From Harenicola maris (lineage in GTDB: Bacteria > Pseudomonadota > Alphaproteobacteria > Rhodobacterales > Rhodobacteraceae), in contig JADQAZ010000001.1 of the NCBI GenBank assembly GCA_018524345.1, positions 310,001 through 374,000 on the forward strand: DNA of 64,000 nt. Reading direction: 5' to 3'. Positions 8,245 through 18,031 of the stretch are shown piece by piece. The number at the start of each line of letters is the position of its first letter. Position 1 is the first letter of the stretch. The notes beneath the pieces are model-generated. The model was not told the DNA's origin. It ran no database searches and worked only from the letters and a program-made list of their open reading frames with translations. Both the position numbers and the translations under genes were made by a program.

Positions 8245-9105
8245 TTAGGCCGGAACCGGGGCCAGAAGGGCGGCGGCGCGTGTGGCCTCTGCCGCGAGGA
8301 CGGGCCATTCGGGCACGTCGGTGTCCCATTCGATCAGGGTCGGGCGGGGGCCGGAGCGGGCGATGGTTTCGGCGTAGAGGGTCCAGACAGGGTCAACCAC
8401 TGCTGCTCCGTGGCTGTCGATCAGCAGGGGGGCACCGGCCTCGTCTGTATCCTCGTCATGGCCGCCGAGGTGGATTTCGCCGACGGCCTCGAGCGGGTAG
8501 TCCGCGAGGTAGCTGCGCGCATCGGTTTGCTGGTTGGTGGCAGAGACGAAAACATTATTGATATCAAGCAGAAGGCCGCAGCCGCTGCGCCGTGCAACCT
8601 CGCGCAGGAAGTCGGTTTCGGACATGTCGCTTTCGGCGAATTCCAGATAGGTCGAGGGGTTTTCCAGCAGCATTTGCCGCCCCACCACGTCCTGCACCTG
8701 AGAGATATGATCGGCAACGCGGGTCAGCGTGTCTTGCGTATAGGGCAGGGGCAGCAGGTCATTGAGGAAGGCGCTGTCATGGGTGGACCACGCGAGATGT
8801 TCGGAGAAGCTGGCAGGGTTCAGCCAGCCGACGAGGTGTTTGAGGCGGGCGAGGTGGTCTGGATCAAGCGGGCCCTCGGCCCCGATCGACAGGCCAACGC
8901 CGTGAACGGAGATCGGGAAACGCTCGGCAAGGTGGCGCAGCTGTGCCAGCGGCCTGCCGCCATCGCCCATGTAGTTTTCCGCATGGATTTCCAGCCAGTC
9001 AACCGGGCCGGGTGTGTTCAGAATATCGTTGAAATGCTGGGGTTTGTAGCCGACGCCAACGCCATTTGGCAAAGAGGTAGGCAAGGCAGTCTGGGTGTCG
9101 AGCAT
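8245..9105 (-). CDS. bufB: MNIO (DUF692) iron oxidase modifying the bufferin precursor (BufB-like)
   Basis: 286 residues from the ATG at 9105 ([25 protein letters not shown]), with an AGGGGGGA site; an in-frame start 57 bases further up lacks a site. TIM-barrel fold of the multinuclear non-haem iron oxidases, related to MbnB. Probable metal ligands sit in the conserved strings [34 protein letters not shown] and GEIHLGGH. Such enzymes convert Cys residues of the precursor to oxazolone- or thiooxazole-type groups. It sits between the precursor gene and the partner gene. Confidence 0.93.
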   Translation of the reverse strand: MLDTQTALPTSLPNGVGVGYKPQHFNDILNTPGPVDWLEIHAENYMGDGGRPLAQLRHLAERFPISVHGVGLSIGAEGPLDPDHLARLKHLVGWLNPASFSEHLAWSTHDSAFLNDLLPLPYTQDTLTRVADHISQVQDVVGRQMLLENPSTYLEFAESDMSETDFLREVARRSGCGLLLDINNVFVSATNQQTDARSYLADYPLEAVGEIHLGGHDEDTDEAGAPLLIDSHGAAVVDPVWTLYAETIARSGPRPTLIEWDTDVPEWPVLAAEATRAAALLAPVPA

Positions 9106-9134
9106 AGGAACATCCCCCCTAGATGTCAGGGTGA

Positions 9135-9158
9135 TCCTGCCACATATCCGCGGCAGGA
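9135..9158 (-). promoter_or_regulatory. Hairpin between precursor and enzyme genes
   Basis: TCCTGCC (9135-9141) pairs with GGCAGGA (9152-9158) around a 10-base loop, within the 80-bp gap between bufA and bufB. It could protect the precursor mRNA or reduce readthrough so that precursor exceeds enzyme. There is no T-run. Confidence 0.4.
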
Positions 9159-9185
9159 CCAAATTTTTCCGAAATCGAGCGGCGC

Positions 9186-9491
9186 TTAGGAAGCGGGCAG
9201 GTCGCGCTCAAGCTCTTCGAGGGAGCCAACGCGGGCTGTGCCGTCTGCCATTGCTGGCAATTCCAGATCGGCGCATGTGCCTGCTGCAACCAGTGTCCAG
9301 GCGTTGCCTTGGTAGTCTACTGTGGATGTGCCAGCGCAGGATGTGCCCGGGCCAGCGGCGCAGTCATTGGCGCCAGCGAGCGATACACCGTAGCATTTTT
9401 CCTGTGCCTGAGCGGAAGCAGGTGCAGTGTTTGCAACGAAGGCAGCGGCAACTGCGCCAGCAACAGCGAGTGTTTTTACAGTGTTAGACAT
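9186..9491 (-). CDS. bufA: Bufferin precursor peptide (DUF2282, BufA1-like)
   Basis: 101 residues. Residues 1-28 form a Sec-type signal peptide ([19 protein letters not shown]...ASA). The core has four Cys in the DUF2282 pattern: [36 protein letters not shown]. This is the pattern of bufferins, periplasmic copper-binding peptides in which Cys residues are converted by an MNIO enzyme. DUF2282 proteins were formerly mislabelled as silver efflux or signal-peptide proteins. It is the first gene of the operon; its upstream 170 bp (9492-9661) must hold the promoter. Confidence 0.92.
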   Translation of the reverse strand: MSNTVKTLAVAGAVAAAFVANTAPASAQAQEKCYGVSLAGANDCAAGPGTSCAGTSTVDYQGNAWTLVAAGTCADLELPAMADGTARVGSLEELERDLPAS

Positions 9492-9661
9492 ATGAAATTC
9501 CCTATGTTTTAGCAGAGCGTTAGGTCAAGCAGCCCCCGGATGGAGGCGACAAGGGGACCTTAGGTGTTTGACCTGTACACAGGCCATTAACGACCGCGTG
9601 AGGTTACAAAACCGTGAAGATGTGACACAAAAACGCGCTTTTTGCACATTTTCCCCACCCG

Positions 9662-11614
9662 TTATGACGGGATCATATCGGGTGGTGTGGCCTCGACCGC
9701 CAAGGTTTTCACAATGTTATCAAAGCTTTCTGTCGTGGACTGCTTGTTGCCAAGGCGGCGCACGGAGAGGGTGCGTTCCTCGACCTCGCGCATGCCGATG
9801 GCGAGCAGAACGGGCACTTTCGCGAGGGAATGTTCGCGCACTTTGTAGTTAATTTTCTCGTTCCGTGTGTCCGCCTCGGCGCGAATCCCTGCGGCGCGCA
9901 GGGCATCGACGACCTCATGCACGTAGTCATCCGCCGCCGAAACGATGGAGGCCACGACGACCTGACGCGGGGCGAGCCAGAAGGGCAGCTTGCCTGCGTG
10001 TTCCTCGATCAGGATGCCGATGAAACGCTCGAAGGAGCCGAGCGTCGCGCGGTGCAGCATGACGGGGCGGTGTTTGTTGCCGTCCTCGCCGATGTAGGAG
10101 GCATCGAGGCGCTCGGGCAGGACGAAGTCGACCTGATGGGTGCCGCATTGCCAGTCACGGCCGATGGCGTCAGTCAGCACGAATTCGAGCTTTGGCCCGT
10201 AAAAAGCGCCCTCGCCAGGGTTCAATTCAGGCTCGATCCCGGCGGCGCGGGTGGCGGAGAGCAGGGCGGATTCGGCCTTGTCCCAAACCTCATCGCTGCC
10301 TGCGCGGGTTTCGGGGCGGTCGGAGAATTTGACCTTAAAGTTCTCGAAGCCGAGGTCCTTGTAGATGCTGGAGAGGAACTCGATATAGACAGCTGTTTCG
10401 CTTTCGATCTGGTCCTCGCGGCAGAAGATATGCCCGTCGTCTTGGGTAAAGCCGCGCACGCGCATGATGCCGTGCAGCGCGCCGGAGGGTTCATAGCGGG
10501 CGCAGGAGCCGAATTCTGCCATGCGCAGAGGTAGATCGCGGTAACTCTTGATCCCTTGGTTGAAGATCTGCACGTGGCAGGGGCAGTTCATCGGTTTGAG
10601 GGCGTTGACGGCCTTCTCCCGGGCGTGTTCCTCGTCCACTTCGACGATGAACATGTTTTCCTGATACTTCTCCCAGTGGCCGGAGGCCTCCCAGAGTTTG
10701 CGATCCACGACCTGGGGGGTATTCACCTCGACATAGCCGCCTGCGCGCTGTTTGCGGCGCATGAAGTCCTGCAGTTCTGTGTAGACTGTCCAGCCGTTGG
10801 GGTGCCAGAAGATCTGGCCGGGGGCCTCTTCTTGCATGTGGAACAGGTCCATCTCGCGGCCGAGTTTGCGGTGGTCGCGTTTGGCGGCCTCCTCCAGCAT
10901 ATGCAGGTGGGCCTTGAGGTCGTTGCGGTTCAGGAAGGCAACGCCGTAGATGCGTTGCAGCATCGCGCGGTCGCTGTCGCCGCGCCAGTAGGCGCCCGCG
11001 ACGGACATGAGTTTGAAGGCATCGGCGGGCAGTTGGCCGGTGTTTTGCAGGTGCGGACCACGGCAGAGGTCCTGCCAGTCGCCGTGCCAATACATGCGCA
11101 GGGGCTCGTCGCCGGGGATGGCGTCGATCAGCTCCACTTTGTAGGGCTCATTGTTCGATTTGTAGTGTTCGATGGCCCGCGGACGATCCCAAACCTCTGT
11201 GCGAACTTCGTCGCGCAGGTTGATGATCTCTTTCATCTTTTTCTCGATGACCTCGAGGTCTTCTGGGGTAAAGGGTTCTTTGCGGTCAAAGTCGTAATAC
11301 CACCCGTTGGCGATCACGGGGCCGATGGTGACCTGTACCTCGGGCCAAAGCTCCTGCACGGCGCGGGCCATGATATGGGCGAAGTCGTGGCGGATCAGCT
11401 CCAGCGCGGGCTCGGGGTCTTTCATGGTGTTGATGGCGATGGCGCCGTCAGCCTCGATCGGCCATGCCAGATCGACATGGGCGCCGTCGAGGGTGGCCGA
11501 GATCGCCTTTTTGGCAAGGCTGGGCGCGATGCTTTGCGCGACCTCCATAGCGGTGACGCCTGCGTCATAGCTGCGCTGGTTGCCATCAGGAAAAGTAAGG
11601 GAGATCTGGGCCAT
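9662..11614 (-). CDS. thrS: Threonyl-tRNA synthetase
   Basis: 650 residues from the ATG at 11614 ([20 protein letters not shown]), with a GAGAGGAG site; the frame is open 57 codons further but that part is not homologous. Order of domains: TGS (1-65), second additional domain with [12 protein letters not shown] and [12 protein letters not shown], class II catalytic core with MNCPCHV (zinc ligand Cys) and GTHQVDF, and a C-terminal anticodon-binding domain ending [17 protein letters not shown]. It charges tRNA-Thr. It lies downstream of valS on the same strand. Confidence 0.98.
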   Translation of the reverse strand: MAQISLTFPDGNQRSYDAGVTAMEVAQSIAPSLAKKAISATLDGAHVDLAWPIEADGAIAINTMKDPEPALELIRHDFAHIMARAVQELWPEVQVTIGPVIANGWYYDFDRKEPFTPEDLEVIEKKMKEIINLRDEVRTEVWDRPRAIEHYKSNNEPYKVELIDAIPGDEPLRMYWHGDWQDLCRGPHLQNTGQLPADAFKLMSVAGAYWRGDSDRAMLQRIYGVAFLNRNDLKAHLHMLEEAAKRDHRKLGREMDLFHMQEEAPGQIFWHPNGWTVYTELQDFMRRKQRAGGYVEVNTPQVVDRKLWEASGHWEKYQENMFIVEVDEEHAREKAVNALKPMNCPCHVQIFNQGIKSYRDLPLRMAEFGSCARYEPSGALHGIMRVRGFTQDDGHIFCREDQIESETAVYIEFLSSIYKDLGFENFKVKFSDRPETRAGSDEVWDKAESALLSATRAAGIEPELNPGEGAFYGPKLEFVLTDAIGRDWQCGTHQVDFVLPERLDASYIGEDGNKHRPVMLHRATLGSFERFIGILIEEHAGKLPFWLAPRQVVVASIVSAADDYVHEVVDALRAAGIRAEADTRNEKINYKVREHSLAKVPVLLAIGMREVEERTLSVRRLGNKQSTTESFDNIVKTLAVEATPPDMIPS

Positions 11615-11851
11615 TTGAGGCTCCTCTCGGTTTGGCGCCCACGGAACGCCCGGTTGCAAGGAAGTTTGGGCTGCAATGCCCAAATACGGCGCGCCTGTCA
11701 ACAGGGCCGCTGCGCAGAGTAGCCGGTAGGCATTAATGCCGGGTAATCGGGCCGGACATTGGCGGCGGGGCGCAAATCCTTGCAAGGATTTGCCCCAGAC
11801 TTTTGCAAAAGTCTGGGGTGGAAACCGGTTAGGTTTCAGTGTGTTGTCGGG
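11615..11851. other. Spacer between valS and thrS
   Basis: 237 bp without a gene. It holds the palindrome pair at 11772-11818, a small hairpin TTTGGG/CCCAAA near 11666-11684, and GGCATTAATGCC near 11729. I see no T-box or clear riboswitch. Since both genes point left, it also serves as the thrS leader. Confidence 0.5.
11772..11818. repeat. Two perfect palindromes 3' of valS
   Basis: 11772-11793 is a perfect 22-bp palindrome (half GCAAATCCTTG). 11793-11818 is a perfect 26-bp palindrome (half CCCCAGACTTTTG). The second is the same family as 4753-4774 and 52950-52971. They start 34 bases after the valS stop. No T-run follows, so they are not textbook terminators. Confidence 0.8.
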
Positions 11852-14773
11852 TTATCCCAGCTCTGCCAGACGGGCGAGGGATTCCTGCAGTTTGGCGCGT
11901 TCGCCGCTGCGGGCCTCGAGGTTGGCTTGGGCTTCCTCTACGACCTCTGGCGGGGCGCTGGCGGCGAATTTGGGGTTCTTCAAGCGTCCCTCCAAGCCAC
12001 CGATTTCCTTGGACAATTTCAGCAAGGCCTTGTCCAGACGCGCGGTTTCTGCGGCCACGTCGATGACCCCGGCGAGGGGGAGGCCGAAGCTGGCGCCTGA
12101 TGTGGTCAGGCCGGCGGTGCCTTTGGGCATTTCGTCAACCATTTCAAGGCTTTCGACGCGGGCGAGCCGTTTGATCAGGGCCTCGTTCGCGTCCCAGCCG
12201 GTGCGGGCGGCGGCGTCCATTTGGGTGGCGACCATCGGGACGAAGGCGCCTGCGGGGATGTTCATCTGGGCGCGCAGGGAGCGGACCTCTTCGATCACGG
12301 AGATCACCCAGTTCATTTCCGTATCCGCCTTTTCGTCAACGAAATCAGCGGGTTCATATGTGGGCCAAGGCTCCATCATCAGGAGGGTGTCGCGGCCGGA
12401 AAGGGTTTGCCAGAGCTCTTCGGTGACGAAGGGCATGATGGGGTGCAGCAGGATCATGGATTGTTCCAGCACCCAGCGCATGGTGGTTTGGGTCTCTGCC
12501 TTTGCCTCTGCATCGTCGCCTTGGAGGAGGGGTTTGGACAGTTCCACGTACCAATCGCAGACCTTGCCCCAGACAAAGGTGTAGAGGGTATTGGCGGCCT
12601 CATTAAATCTATAGTTTTCAAGGGCGTTATCGACCGAAGCTCGTGTACGGGCGAGCTCACCTATGACCCATTTGTTAACGGTATGATTTGCATGCACATC
12701 CGATGCACATGTGATGCATACGCCATCTGTAAAGACATCGTTCATTTCGGCGAAACGGCAGGCGTTCCAGAGCTTGGTGCCGAAGTTGCGGTAGCCTGCA
12801 ATCCGCTGCATGTCGAGCTTGAGCACGCCGCCGAGGGCGGCCATGGCGGCGGAGGAGAAGCGCAGGGCGTCGGCGCCGTATTCGTCGATGATCTCCAGCG
12901 GGTCGATCACGTTGCCGGTCGATTTGGACATCTTCTTGCCCTTGGCATCGCGCACGAGGCCGTGGAGGTAGACGGTGTCAAACGGGTTCGATTTGACCAC
13001 GGCCTGTTGCATCATGATCATCCGGGCGACCCAGAAGAACAGGATGTCCTGACCGGTGACCAGCGTGCTGGTGGGGTAGTATTTGTCCAGCGCTTCGGTT
13101 TGCTCGGGCCAGCCGAGGGTGCCGATGGGCCAGAGGCCGGAGGAGAACCATGTGTCCAGCACGTCTGGGTCGCGAGTGAGGGTCTTGCCGGGGGCTTTGG
13201 CCTGGGCTTCTTCCTCGGTCGCGGCGCAGTATTGGTTGCCGTCCTCGTCGAACCAGACGGGGATCTGGTGGCCCCACCAGAGCTGGCGCGAGATGCACCA
13301 TGGTTCGATGTTTTCGAGCCAGTGGTAATACACTTTTTCGCCGCTTTCGGGCATGATCTTGATCTCGCCGTTGCGCACGGCGTCGAGGGCGGGGCCGACG
13401 ATTTTGTCGGTGTCGACGAACCATTGGTCCGTCAGCATGGGTTCGATGACCACTTTGGAGCGGTCGCCGAAGGGCTGCATGATGGGTTTGTTTTCCACGA
13501 GGGGGACGATCTTCGTCACCTCGGAGGTGTTGCCCTCCTCGTCCTTCACGGTCTCGGTGACCTCATGCATCACGGCGAGGCCTTCGGCGGTGATTTGCGC
13601 CACGACCTTTTCGCGGGCCTCGAAACGGTCAAGGCCGCGGAGGTCATCTGGGATGAGGTTGATGGCGTCGACCTCGTTCTCGGTGAACTCCGCGCCATTG
13701 GCGTGGGCTTGGGCCTTGGCGGATTCCTCGGCGTAGGGGGCACCATCGGCGCGCATGGCACCGCGGGTGTCCATCAAACGATACATCGGGATGCCGCCGC
13801 GTTTGGCGACCTGATAGTCGTTGAAGTCATGGGCGCCGGTGATTTTCACCGCGCCGGAGCCGAAATCCTTATCTGGGTATTCATCGGTGATGATCGGAAT
13901 GAGCCGGCGGTGCTCCTTTGGCCCGACGGGGATTTCGCACATTTTGCCGACGATGGGCGCATAGCGTTCGTCCGAGGGGTGCACGGCCACGGCCCCGTCG
14001 CCCAGCATGGTTTCGGGGCGGGTGGTGGCGATGGAGATATAATCGCGCGTCTCGCGCAGGGTGACGTTCCCGTCCTCGTCCTTTTCGACGTATTCATAGG
14101 TGACGCCATCCGCCAGCGGGTATTTGAAGTGCCACATATGGCCGGGGTTTTCGATATTCTCGACCTCGAGGTCGGAGATCGCGGTTTCAAAATGCGGGTC
14201 CCAGTTGACGAGGCGTTTGCCGCGATAGATCAGGCCCTTTTCGTACATATCGACGAAGACCTTGATCACCGCGTCGTGGAAATTGGCGGAATTCTCGTGG
14301 CCTGTGCGGGTGTCGCCCTGTGCGCCCGCCATGGTGAAGGCGGTGCGGTCCCAGTCGCAAGACGCGCCGAGACGTTTGAGCTGTGACACGATGGTGCCGC
14401 CGGAGTTTTCCTTCCATTCCCAGATTTTGCCGAGGAAGGCCTCGCGGCCCAGATCGCGGCGGGCGGGCTGGCCGGTTTCGGCCAGCATGCGTTCCACCAC
14501 CATTTGTGTGGCGATGCCGGCGTGGTCCGTTCCCGGCTGCCACAGGGTGTCAAAGCCCTGCATGCGTTTCCAGCGGATCAGGATGTCCTGCAGGGTGTTG
14601 TTGAAGGCATGGCCGATGTGCAGCACGCCCGTCACATTGGGGGGCGGGATCATGATCGAGAAGGTTTCCGTGCGGCGCGCGCCTGCGCCTGCTTTGAAGC
14701 AGCCTGCGTCCTCCCATGCCTTGTAGAGGCGGCTTTCGGCTTCGGCTGCGTTGAATGTCTTTTCCATCGGCAT
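11852..14773 (-). CDS. valS: Valyl-tRNA synthetase
   Basis: 973 residues from the ATG at 14773 ([24 protein letters not shown]), normal length; a second ATG lies two codons on. The open frame continues 245 codons upstream but that is a high-GC artefact. HIGH motif: [19 protein letters not shown] motif: [15 protein letters not shown]. The editing domain contains [11 protein letters not shown]. The C-terminus is a coiled-coil arm ([24 protein letters not shown]). Odd feature: in the stretch between FAEMN and TVNKWVIGE an 11-bp tandem repeat (12691-12723) is translated as part of [15 protein letters not shown]. Confidence 0.98.
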   Translation of the reverse strand: MPMEKTFNAAEAESRLYKAWEDAGCFKAGAGARRTETFSIMIPPPNVTGVLHIGHAFNNTLQDILIRWKRMQGFDTLWQPGTDHAGIATQMVVERMLAETGQPARRDLGREAFLGKIWEWKENSGGTIVSQLKRLGASCDWDRTAFTMAGAQGDTRTGHENSANFHDAVIKVFVDMYEKGLIYRGKRLVNWDPHFETAISDLEVENIENPGHMWHFKYPLADGVTYEYVEKDEDGNVTLRETRDYISIATTRPETMLGDGAVAVHPSDERYAPIVGKMCEIPVGPKEHRRLIPIITDEYPDKDFGSGAVKITGAHDFNDYQVAKRGGIPMYRLMDTRGAMRADGAPYAEESAKAQAHANGAEFTENEVDAINLIPDDLRGLDRFEAREKVVAQITAEGLAVMHEVTETVKDEEGNTSEVTKIVPLVENKPIMQPFGDRSKVVIEPMLTDQWFVDTDKIVGPALDAVRNGEIKIMPESGEKVYYHWLENIEPWCISRQLWWGHQIPVWFDEDGNQYCAATEEEAQAKAPGKTLTRDPDVLDTWFSSGLWPIGTLGWPEQTEALDKYYPTSTLVTGQDILFFWVARMIMMQQAVVKSNPFDTVYLHGLVRDAKGKKMSKSTGNVIDPLEIIDEYGADALRFSSAAMAALGGVLKLDMQRIAGYRNFGTKLWNACRFAEMNDVFTDGVCITCASDVHANHTVNKWVIGELARTRASVDNALENYRFNEAANTLYTFVWGKVCDWYVELSKPLLQGDDAEAKAETQTTMRWVLEQSMILLHPIMPFVTEELWQTLSGRDTLLMMEPWPTYEPADFVDEKADTEMNWVISVIEEVRSLRAQMNIPAGAFVPMVATQMDAAARTGWDANEALIKRLARVESLEMVDEMPKGTAGLTTSGASFGLPLAGVIDVAAETARLDKALLKLSKEIGGLEGRLKNPKFAASAPPEVVEEAQANLEARSGERAKLQESLARLAELG
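12691..12723. repeat. 11-bp tandem repeat, three units, inside valS
   Basis: Units CATGCACATCC, GATGCACATGT and GATGCATACGC. The total of 33 bp keeps the valS frame open. The first two units match the repeat at 57493-57536 almost exactly. Confidence 0.7.
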
Positions 14774-14923
14774 TTTGGCTGGTCCCGTATTGCTTGGGAC
14801 GGGGGATAGCGCCTGCGGCGGCCAAGGGGAAGATGGCGCGGCGATTTTGGCGTGGGTTTGCGGGGGCGATGGGGTAGGCTGGGGCGGATAGGGGCGCGGT
14901 TTGCGCGCGTAGGAGGGATTTTG

Positions 14924-15649
14924 ATGGGTGGAACGCGGCGGCGGATGTTCGGGGCCTTTGGTGGCTGGCTTGGGATTGGTTTGGTGGTTCTGGCCGTGGC
15001 GATCGGCTTTGGCAGCCGCTTCGCGGGCCGCAAGGGGGCGGAGCTGGACGCCCATGGCATGACGGTGGCGGCGGTTTTGACCGGCGTGGAGACGCGGCGC
15101 GAGCGGGTGAGCGGGGCGGGGGCGGATGCGGAATACAAGCTGCGCACGACCTTTGATTTTGCCTTTGACGCAGGCCCCCATGGGCGCATTGAGGGGCAGC
15201 GCAAGCGTGACGGGGGCAATACCTCCCTTGGCGGGGCGCGGGAGGTGGGGGATCGGTTTGATCTGCGCTACCTGAAAACCGACCCCTCTGTTTACGAGAT
15301 TGGTGTGGGGACTGCGGCGCGCTCTGGTAAGATTATGGGCGGGGTTGCGGTTGTGTTGCTGGTGGTCGGGCTTGGCGCGGTGGGCTGGGCCCTGTCGCGC
15401 AGTGCCAAGGCGCGGGGCCTTCCGGGGCGGGCGGCGCCCCTGCGCGCGGTGGTGAAGGCGGGGCCGGTGCAGACGGCCAAGGGCGCGGATCGCCCGATGC
15501 CGGTGCATTGGGAGGAGCCGGACGGGCAGCGGGGGCGGTCGCTGTCGCGGATGACCCTTGCGGCGGGGCGGCCCGCGCTGGGCAGCGAGATCACGGTGTA
15601 CCGTGAGGGGAGGCTGTCGCTTTGGGCGCGGGATCTGGGCGAGGGGTGA
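14924..15649 (+). CDS. DUF3592-like membrane protein, unknown function
   Basis: 241 residues from the ATG at 14924, chosen because AGGAGG (14911-14916) is at ideal distance. Topology: basic N-terminus (GGTRRRMF), TM1 about residues 9-33, an outside domain of about 100 residues ([22 protein letters not shown]...[10 protein letters not shown]), TM2 ([22 protein letters not shown]), and a cytoplasmic C-terminal part of about 90 residues. The two-TM layout with DxxG and DP-containing outer domain resembles DUF3592. Many residues are Gly/Arg because of GC bias. It stands between valS and the molybdo-enzyme gene and has no visible partner. Confidence 0.75.
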   Translation: MGGTRRRMFGAFGGWLGIGLVVLAVAIGFGSRFAGRKGAELDAHGMTVAAVLTGVETRRERVSGAGADAEYKLRTTFDFAFDAGPHGRIEGQRKRDGGNTSLGGAREVGDRFDLRYLKTDPSVYEIGVGTAARSGKIMGGVAVVLLVVGLGAVGWALSRSAKARGLPGRAAPLRAVVKAGPVQTAKGADRPMPVHWEEPDGQRGRSLSRMTLAAGRPALGSEITVYREGRLSLWARDLGEG

Positions 15650-15730
15650 TCGGCGCTGGACAGGCGGGCGCGGCAGGGTAGTCTGCGGCTACGGGGCGCG
15701 GCGGCCGCGTGTGGTAAGGAGCCAATCGCA

Positions 15731-18031
15731 ATGGATAAATTCGGCAAGGCACAGGCGGCGGGGCGTTTGGAGGACAACCGGCTGTTGACCGGGGCGGGGC
15801 GCTATGTGGATGACATCGCGCCTGCGGGGGCCTTGCGGGCCTATTTCCTGCGCGCGCCTGTGGCCCATGGGGAGATCACCGAGCTGGACGTATCGGAGGC
15901 GCGGGACGTGCCGGGGGTGGCGGGGGTGTTTACCGCCGCTGACTTGGCGGCAGGCGGCGTGACGGAGGCCATGGGTTTTTCCGTGGCCAAGAACCGCGAC
16001 GGGAGCCGCGGGGCGGCGCCGCGGCGGCCGCTTTTGGCCGAGGGGCGGATGCGGTTTGTGGGCGAGCCTGTGGCGATGGTTGTGGCCAGCAGCATGGAGG
16101 CCGCCAAGGACGGGGCCGAGGCGATTGCCCTCGATTACGACGAGTTGCCTGTGCATCTGGCGCTGGAGGTGGGGGGCGAGGCGATCCATCCCGAGGCCCC
16201 CGCGAACCTTGCCTTTGACTGGGGCAAGGGCGATGCGGCGGCGGTGGAGGCGGCATTGGGCAAGGCCGCGCATCGGCTGTCCTACCGGATTTCCGACAAC
16301 CGTGTGATTTGCAATCCGATGGAGACTCGCGCGGCTTGGGCCGAGATGGGGGCGGACGGGCGGCTGACCTTTTGTTTCGGCGGGCAGGGGGTTTGGGATC
16401 AGAAGGCCCATCTGGCCCGCACCCTTGGCATGGCGCCGGAGGATATTCGGGTGCTGAACCCCGATGTGGGTGGGGGCTTTGGCACCAAGGCCTTTGACTA
16501 CCCCGAATACCACGCCATTGCCTTTGCCGCGCGGGCGCTGGGCCGCCCTGTGCGCTGGATGGCGGAGCGCGGTGAGGGGATGCTGAGCGATAATGCGGGG
16601 CGGGATCTGGTGACCGATGTGGAGATGGGCTTTGACGCCGATCACCGGCTGGTTGCCTATCGGGTGGAGAATACATGCAACCTTGGGGCCTATAATTCGG
16701 CCCATGGGCAGTTCATCCAGTCGGAGCTTTTCGCCAAGGTTTATCCCGGGGTCTACGACATTGCGGTGGGGTATCTGGGGGCCAAGGGGATTTATACCAA
16801 TACGACGCCGGTGGATGCCTATCGCGGGGCCGGGCGGCCCGAGGCGATCTATGTGCTGGAGCGGGCGATGGATTATGCGGCGCGAGACTTGGGGGCCGAT
16901 GCTTGGGCCCTGCGGCGGCGCAATTTCATCGGGGCGGATGCCTTTCCTTACCGGAGCGTTGCGGGGGAGACCTATGACTGCGGCGATTTTCACCGCGTCT
17001 TGGCGCGGGTGGAGGAGGCGGCGGACAGGGGCGGCTTTGCCGCGCGGCGCGCTTTGAGCGAGGCGGCGGGGTTTGCGCGGGGCCTTGGCCTTGCCTTTTA
17101 CATCGAGAGTATTCTGGGTGATCCTTCGGAAACCGCCGCTTTTGAATTCGAGGCGGATGGGACGCTGAGCCTGTTTGTGGGGACGCAGTCGGGCGGGCAG
17201 GCCCATGAGACGGTGTTCAGCCGCGTGTTGGCCGAGCGCACGGGCGTGCCGGTGGAGAAGATCAACTTTGTTCAGGGCGACAGTGACCGGATCGCATCGG
17301 GGGGCGGGACCGGCGGGTCGCGCTCTGGCACTGTGCAGGCGACGGCTGTGTTGGGCGCGGTAGATAAGTTGGTGGCAGCGTTCGCCGCCTTTCTGGAGGC
17401 CCCCCTTGGCGGCGCGGTGACATGGGACGAGGAGGCGGGCGTGTTTCGCGCGGAGGCCTCGAACCAGACGCCGGGGATGCTGGAGGTGGCGGAGATGGCC
17501 CGTGCGGCGGGGCGCGAGGACCTGCTGCGCCATGAGGCGCGGATCACCCTGCAGGCGCGGTCTTTCCCCAATGGGGCCCATGTGGCGGAGGTTGAGGTGG
17601 ACCGCGAGACCGGCGTGCTGCGGGTGGATCGATACACGATTGCCGATGATTTCGGGAACCTGATGAACCCTGTTGTTGTGACGGGGCAGGTGCATGGCGG
17701 CGTGGCGCAGGCCATCGGGCAGGCGGTGACGGAGCAGGTGGTTTATGATGCGGATGGGCAGCTGCTCTCGGCAAGTTTTATGGACTATGCCATGCCGCGG
17801 GCCGATGATGTACCGATGATAGAGTTTCATTCCGTTCCCGTGCCGACCACGATGAACCCGCTGGGCATGAAGGGCTGCGGCGAGGCCGGGACCGTGGGCG
17901 GTTTGGCCGCCATTGCCAATGCGGTGAGCGATGCTTTGGACGGGCGCGCAATTGACATGCCCTTTACCCCGCATCGGCTGTGGTCGGCGCTGCGGGATGG
18001 CCCGCAGGAGGGCGGGTTTGAAGCTGAGTAA
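15731..18031 (+). CDS. Molybdopterin-binding subunit of the CO/xanthine dehydrogenase family, lone large subunit
   Basis: 766 residues, full length for a CoxL/XdhB-type large subunit. N-terminal a/b-hammerhead domain (GRLEDNRLLTGAGRYVDDI...), then the Mo-cofactor domains with GGGFGTK near residue 251, AYRGAGRPE near 362 and the catalytic Glu in GCGEAGTVGG near 718. The AYRGAGRPE loop, not AYRCSFR, places it with form II enzymes, so CO oxidation is unlikely. No FAD (CoxM) or iron-sulfur (CoxS) subunit gene adjoins it. The ATG at 15731 follows AAGGAG. The substrate is unknown, perhaps an aldehyde or N-heterocycle. Confidence 0.9.
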   Translation: MDKFGKAQAAGRLEDNRLLTGAGRYVDDIAPAGALRAYFLRAPVAHGEITELDVSEARDVPGVAGVFTAADLAAGGVTEAMGFSVAKNRDGSRGAAPRRPLLAEGRMRFVGEPVAMVVASSMEAAKDGAEAIALDYDELPVHLALEVGGEAIHPEAPANLAFDWGKGDAAAVEAALGKAAHRLSYRISDNRVICNPMETRAAWAEMGADGRLTFCFGGQGVWDQKAHLARTLGMAPEDIRVLNPDVGGGFGTKAFDYPEYHAIAFAARALGRPVRWMAERGEGMLSDNAGRDLVTDVEMGFDADHRLVAYRVENTCNLGAYNSAHGQFIQSELFAKVYPGVYDIAVGYLGAKGIYTNTTPVDAYRGAGRPEAIYVLERAMDYAARDLGADAWALRRRNFIGADAFPYRSVAGETYDCGDFHRVLARVEEAADRGGFAARRALSEAAGFARGLGLAFYIESILGDPSETAAFEFEADGTLSLFVGTQSGGQAHETVFSRVLAERTGVPVEKINFVQGDSDRIASGGGTGGSRSGTVQATAVLGAVDKLVAAFAAFLEAPLGGAVTWDEEAGVFRAEASNQTPGMLEVAEMARAAGREDLLRHEARITLQARSFPNGAHVAEVEVDRETGVLRVDRYTIADDFGNLMNPVVVTGQVHGGVAQAIGQAVTEQVVYDADGQLLSASFMDYAMPRADDVPMIEFHSVPVPTTMNPLGMKGCGEAGTVGGLAAIANAVSDALDGRAIDMPFTPHRLWSALRDGPQEGGFEAE

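Noticed and set aside
11615..11785. 57-codon N-terminal extension of thrS
   Set aside because: No homology, and a good ribosome site lies before the ATG at 11614.
12221..14386. A 721-codon open frame on the plus strand
   Set aside because: Antisense shadow of valS with Gly/Val/His-biased composition and no recognisable domain.
14774..15508. N-terminal extension of valS by 245 codons
   Set aside because: It runs antisense through the DUF3592-like gene, and ValS homologues start at MPMEKTFN.
15731..18031. Aerobic CO dehydrogenase (coxL)
   Set aside because: The active-site loop reads AYRGAGRPE, not the AYRCSFR form of true CO-oxidising enzymes, and coxM and coxS are absent.
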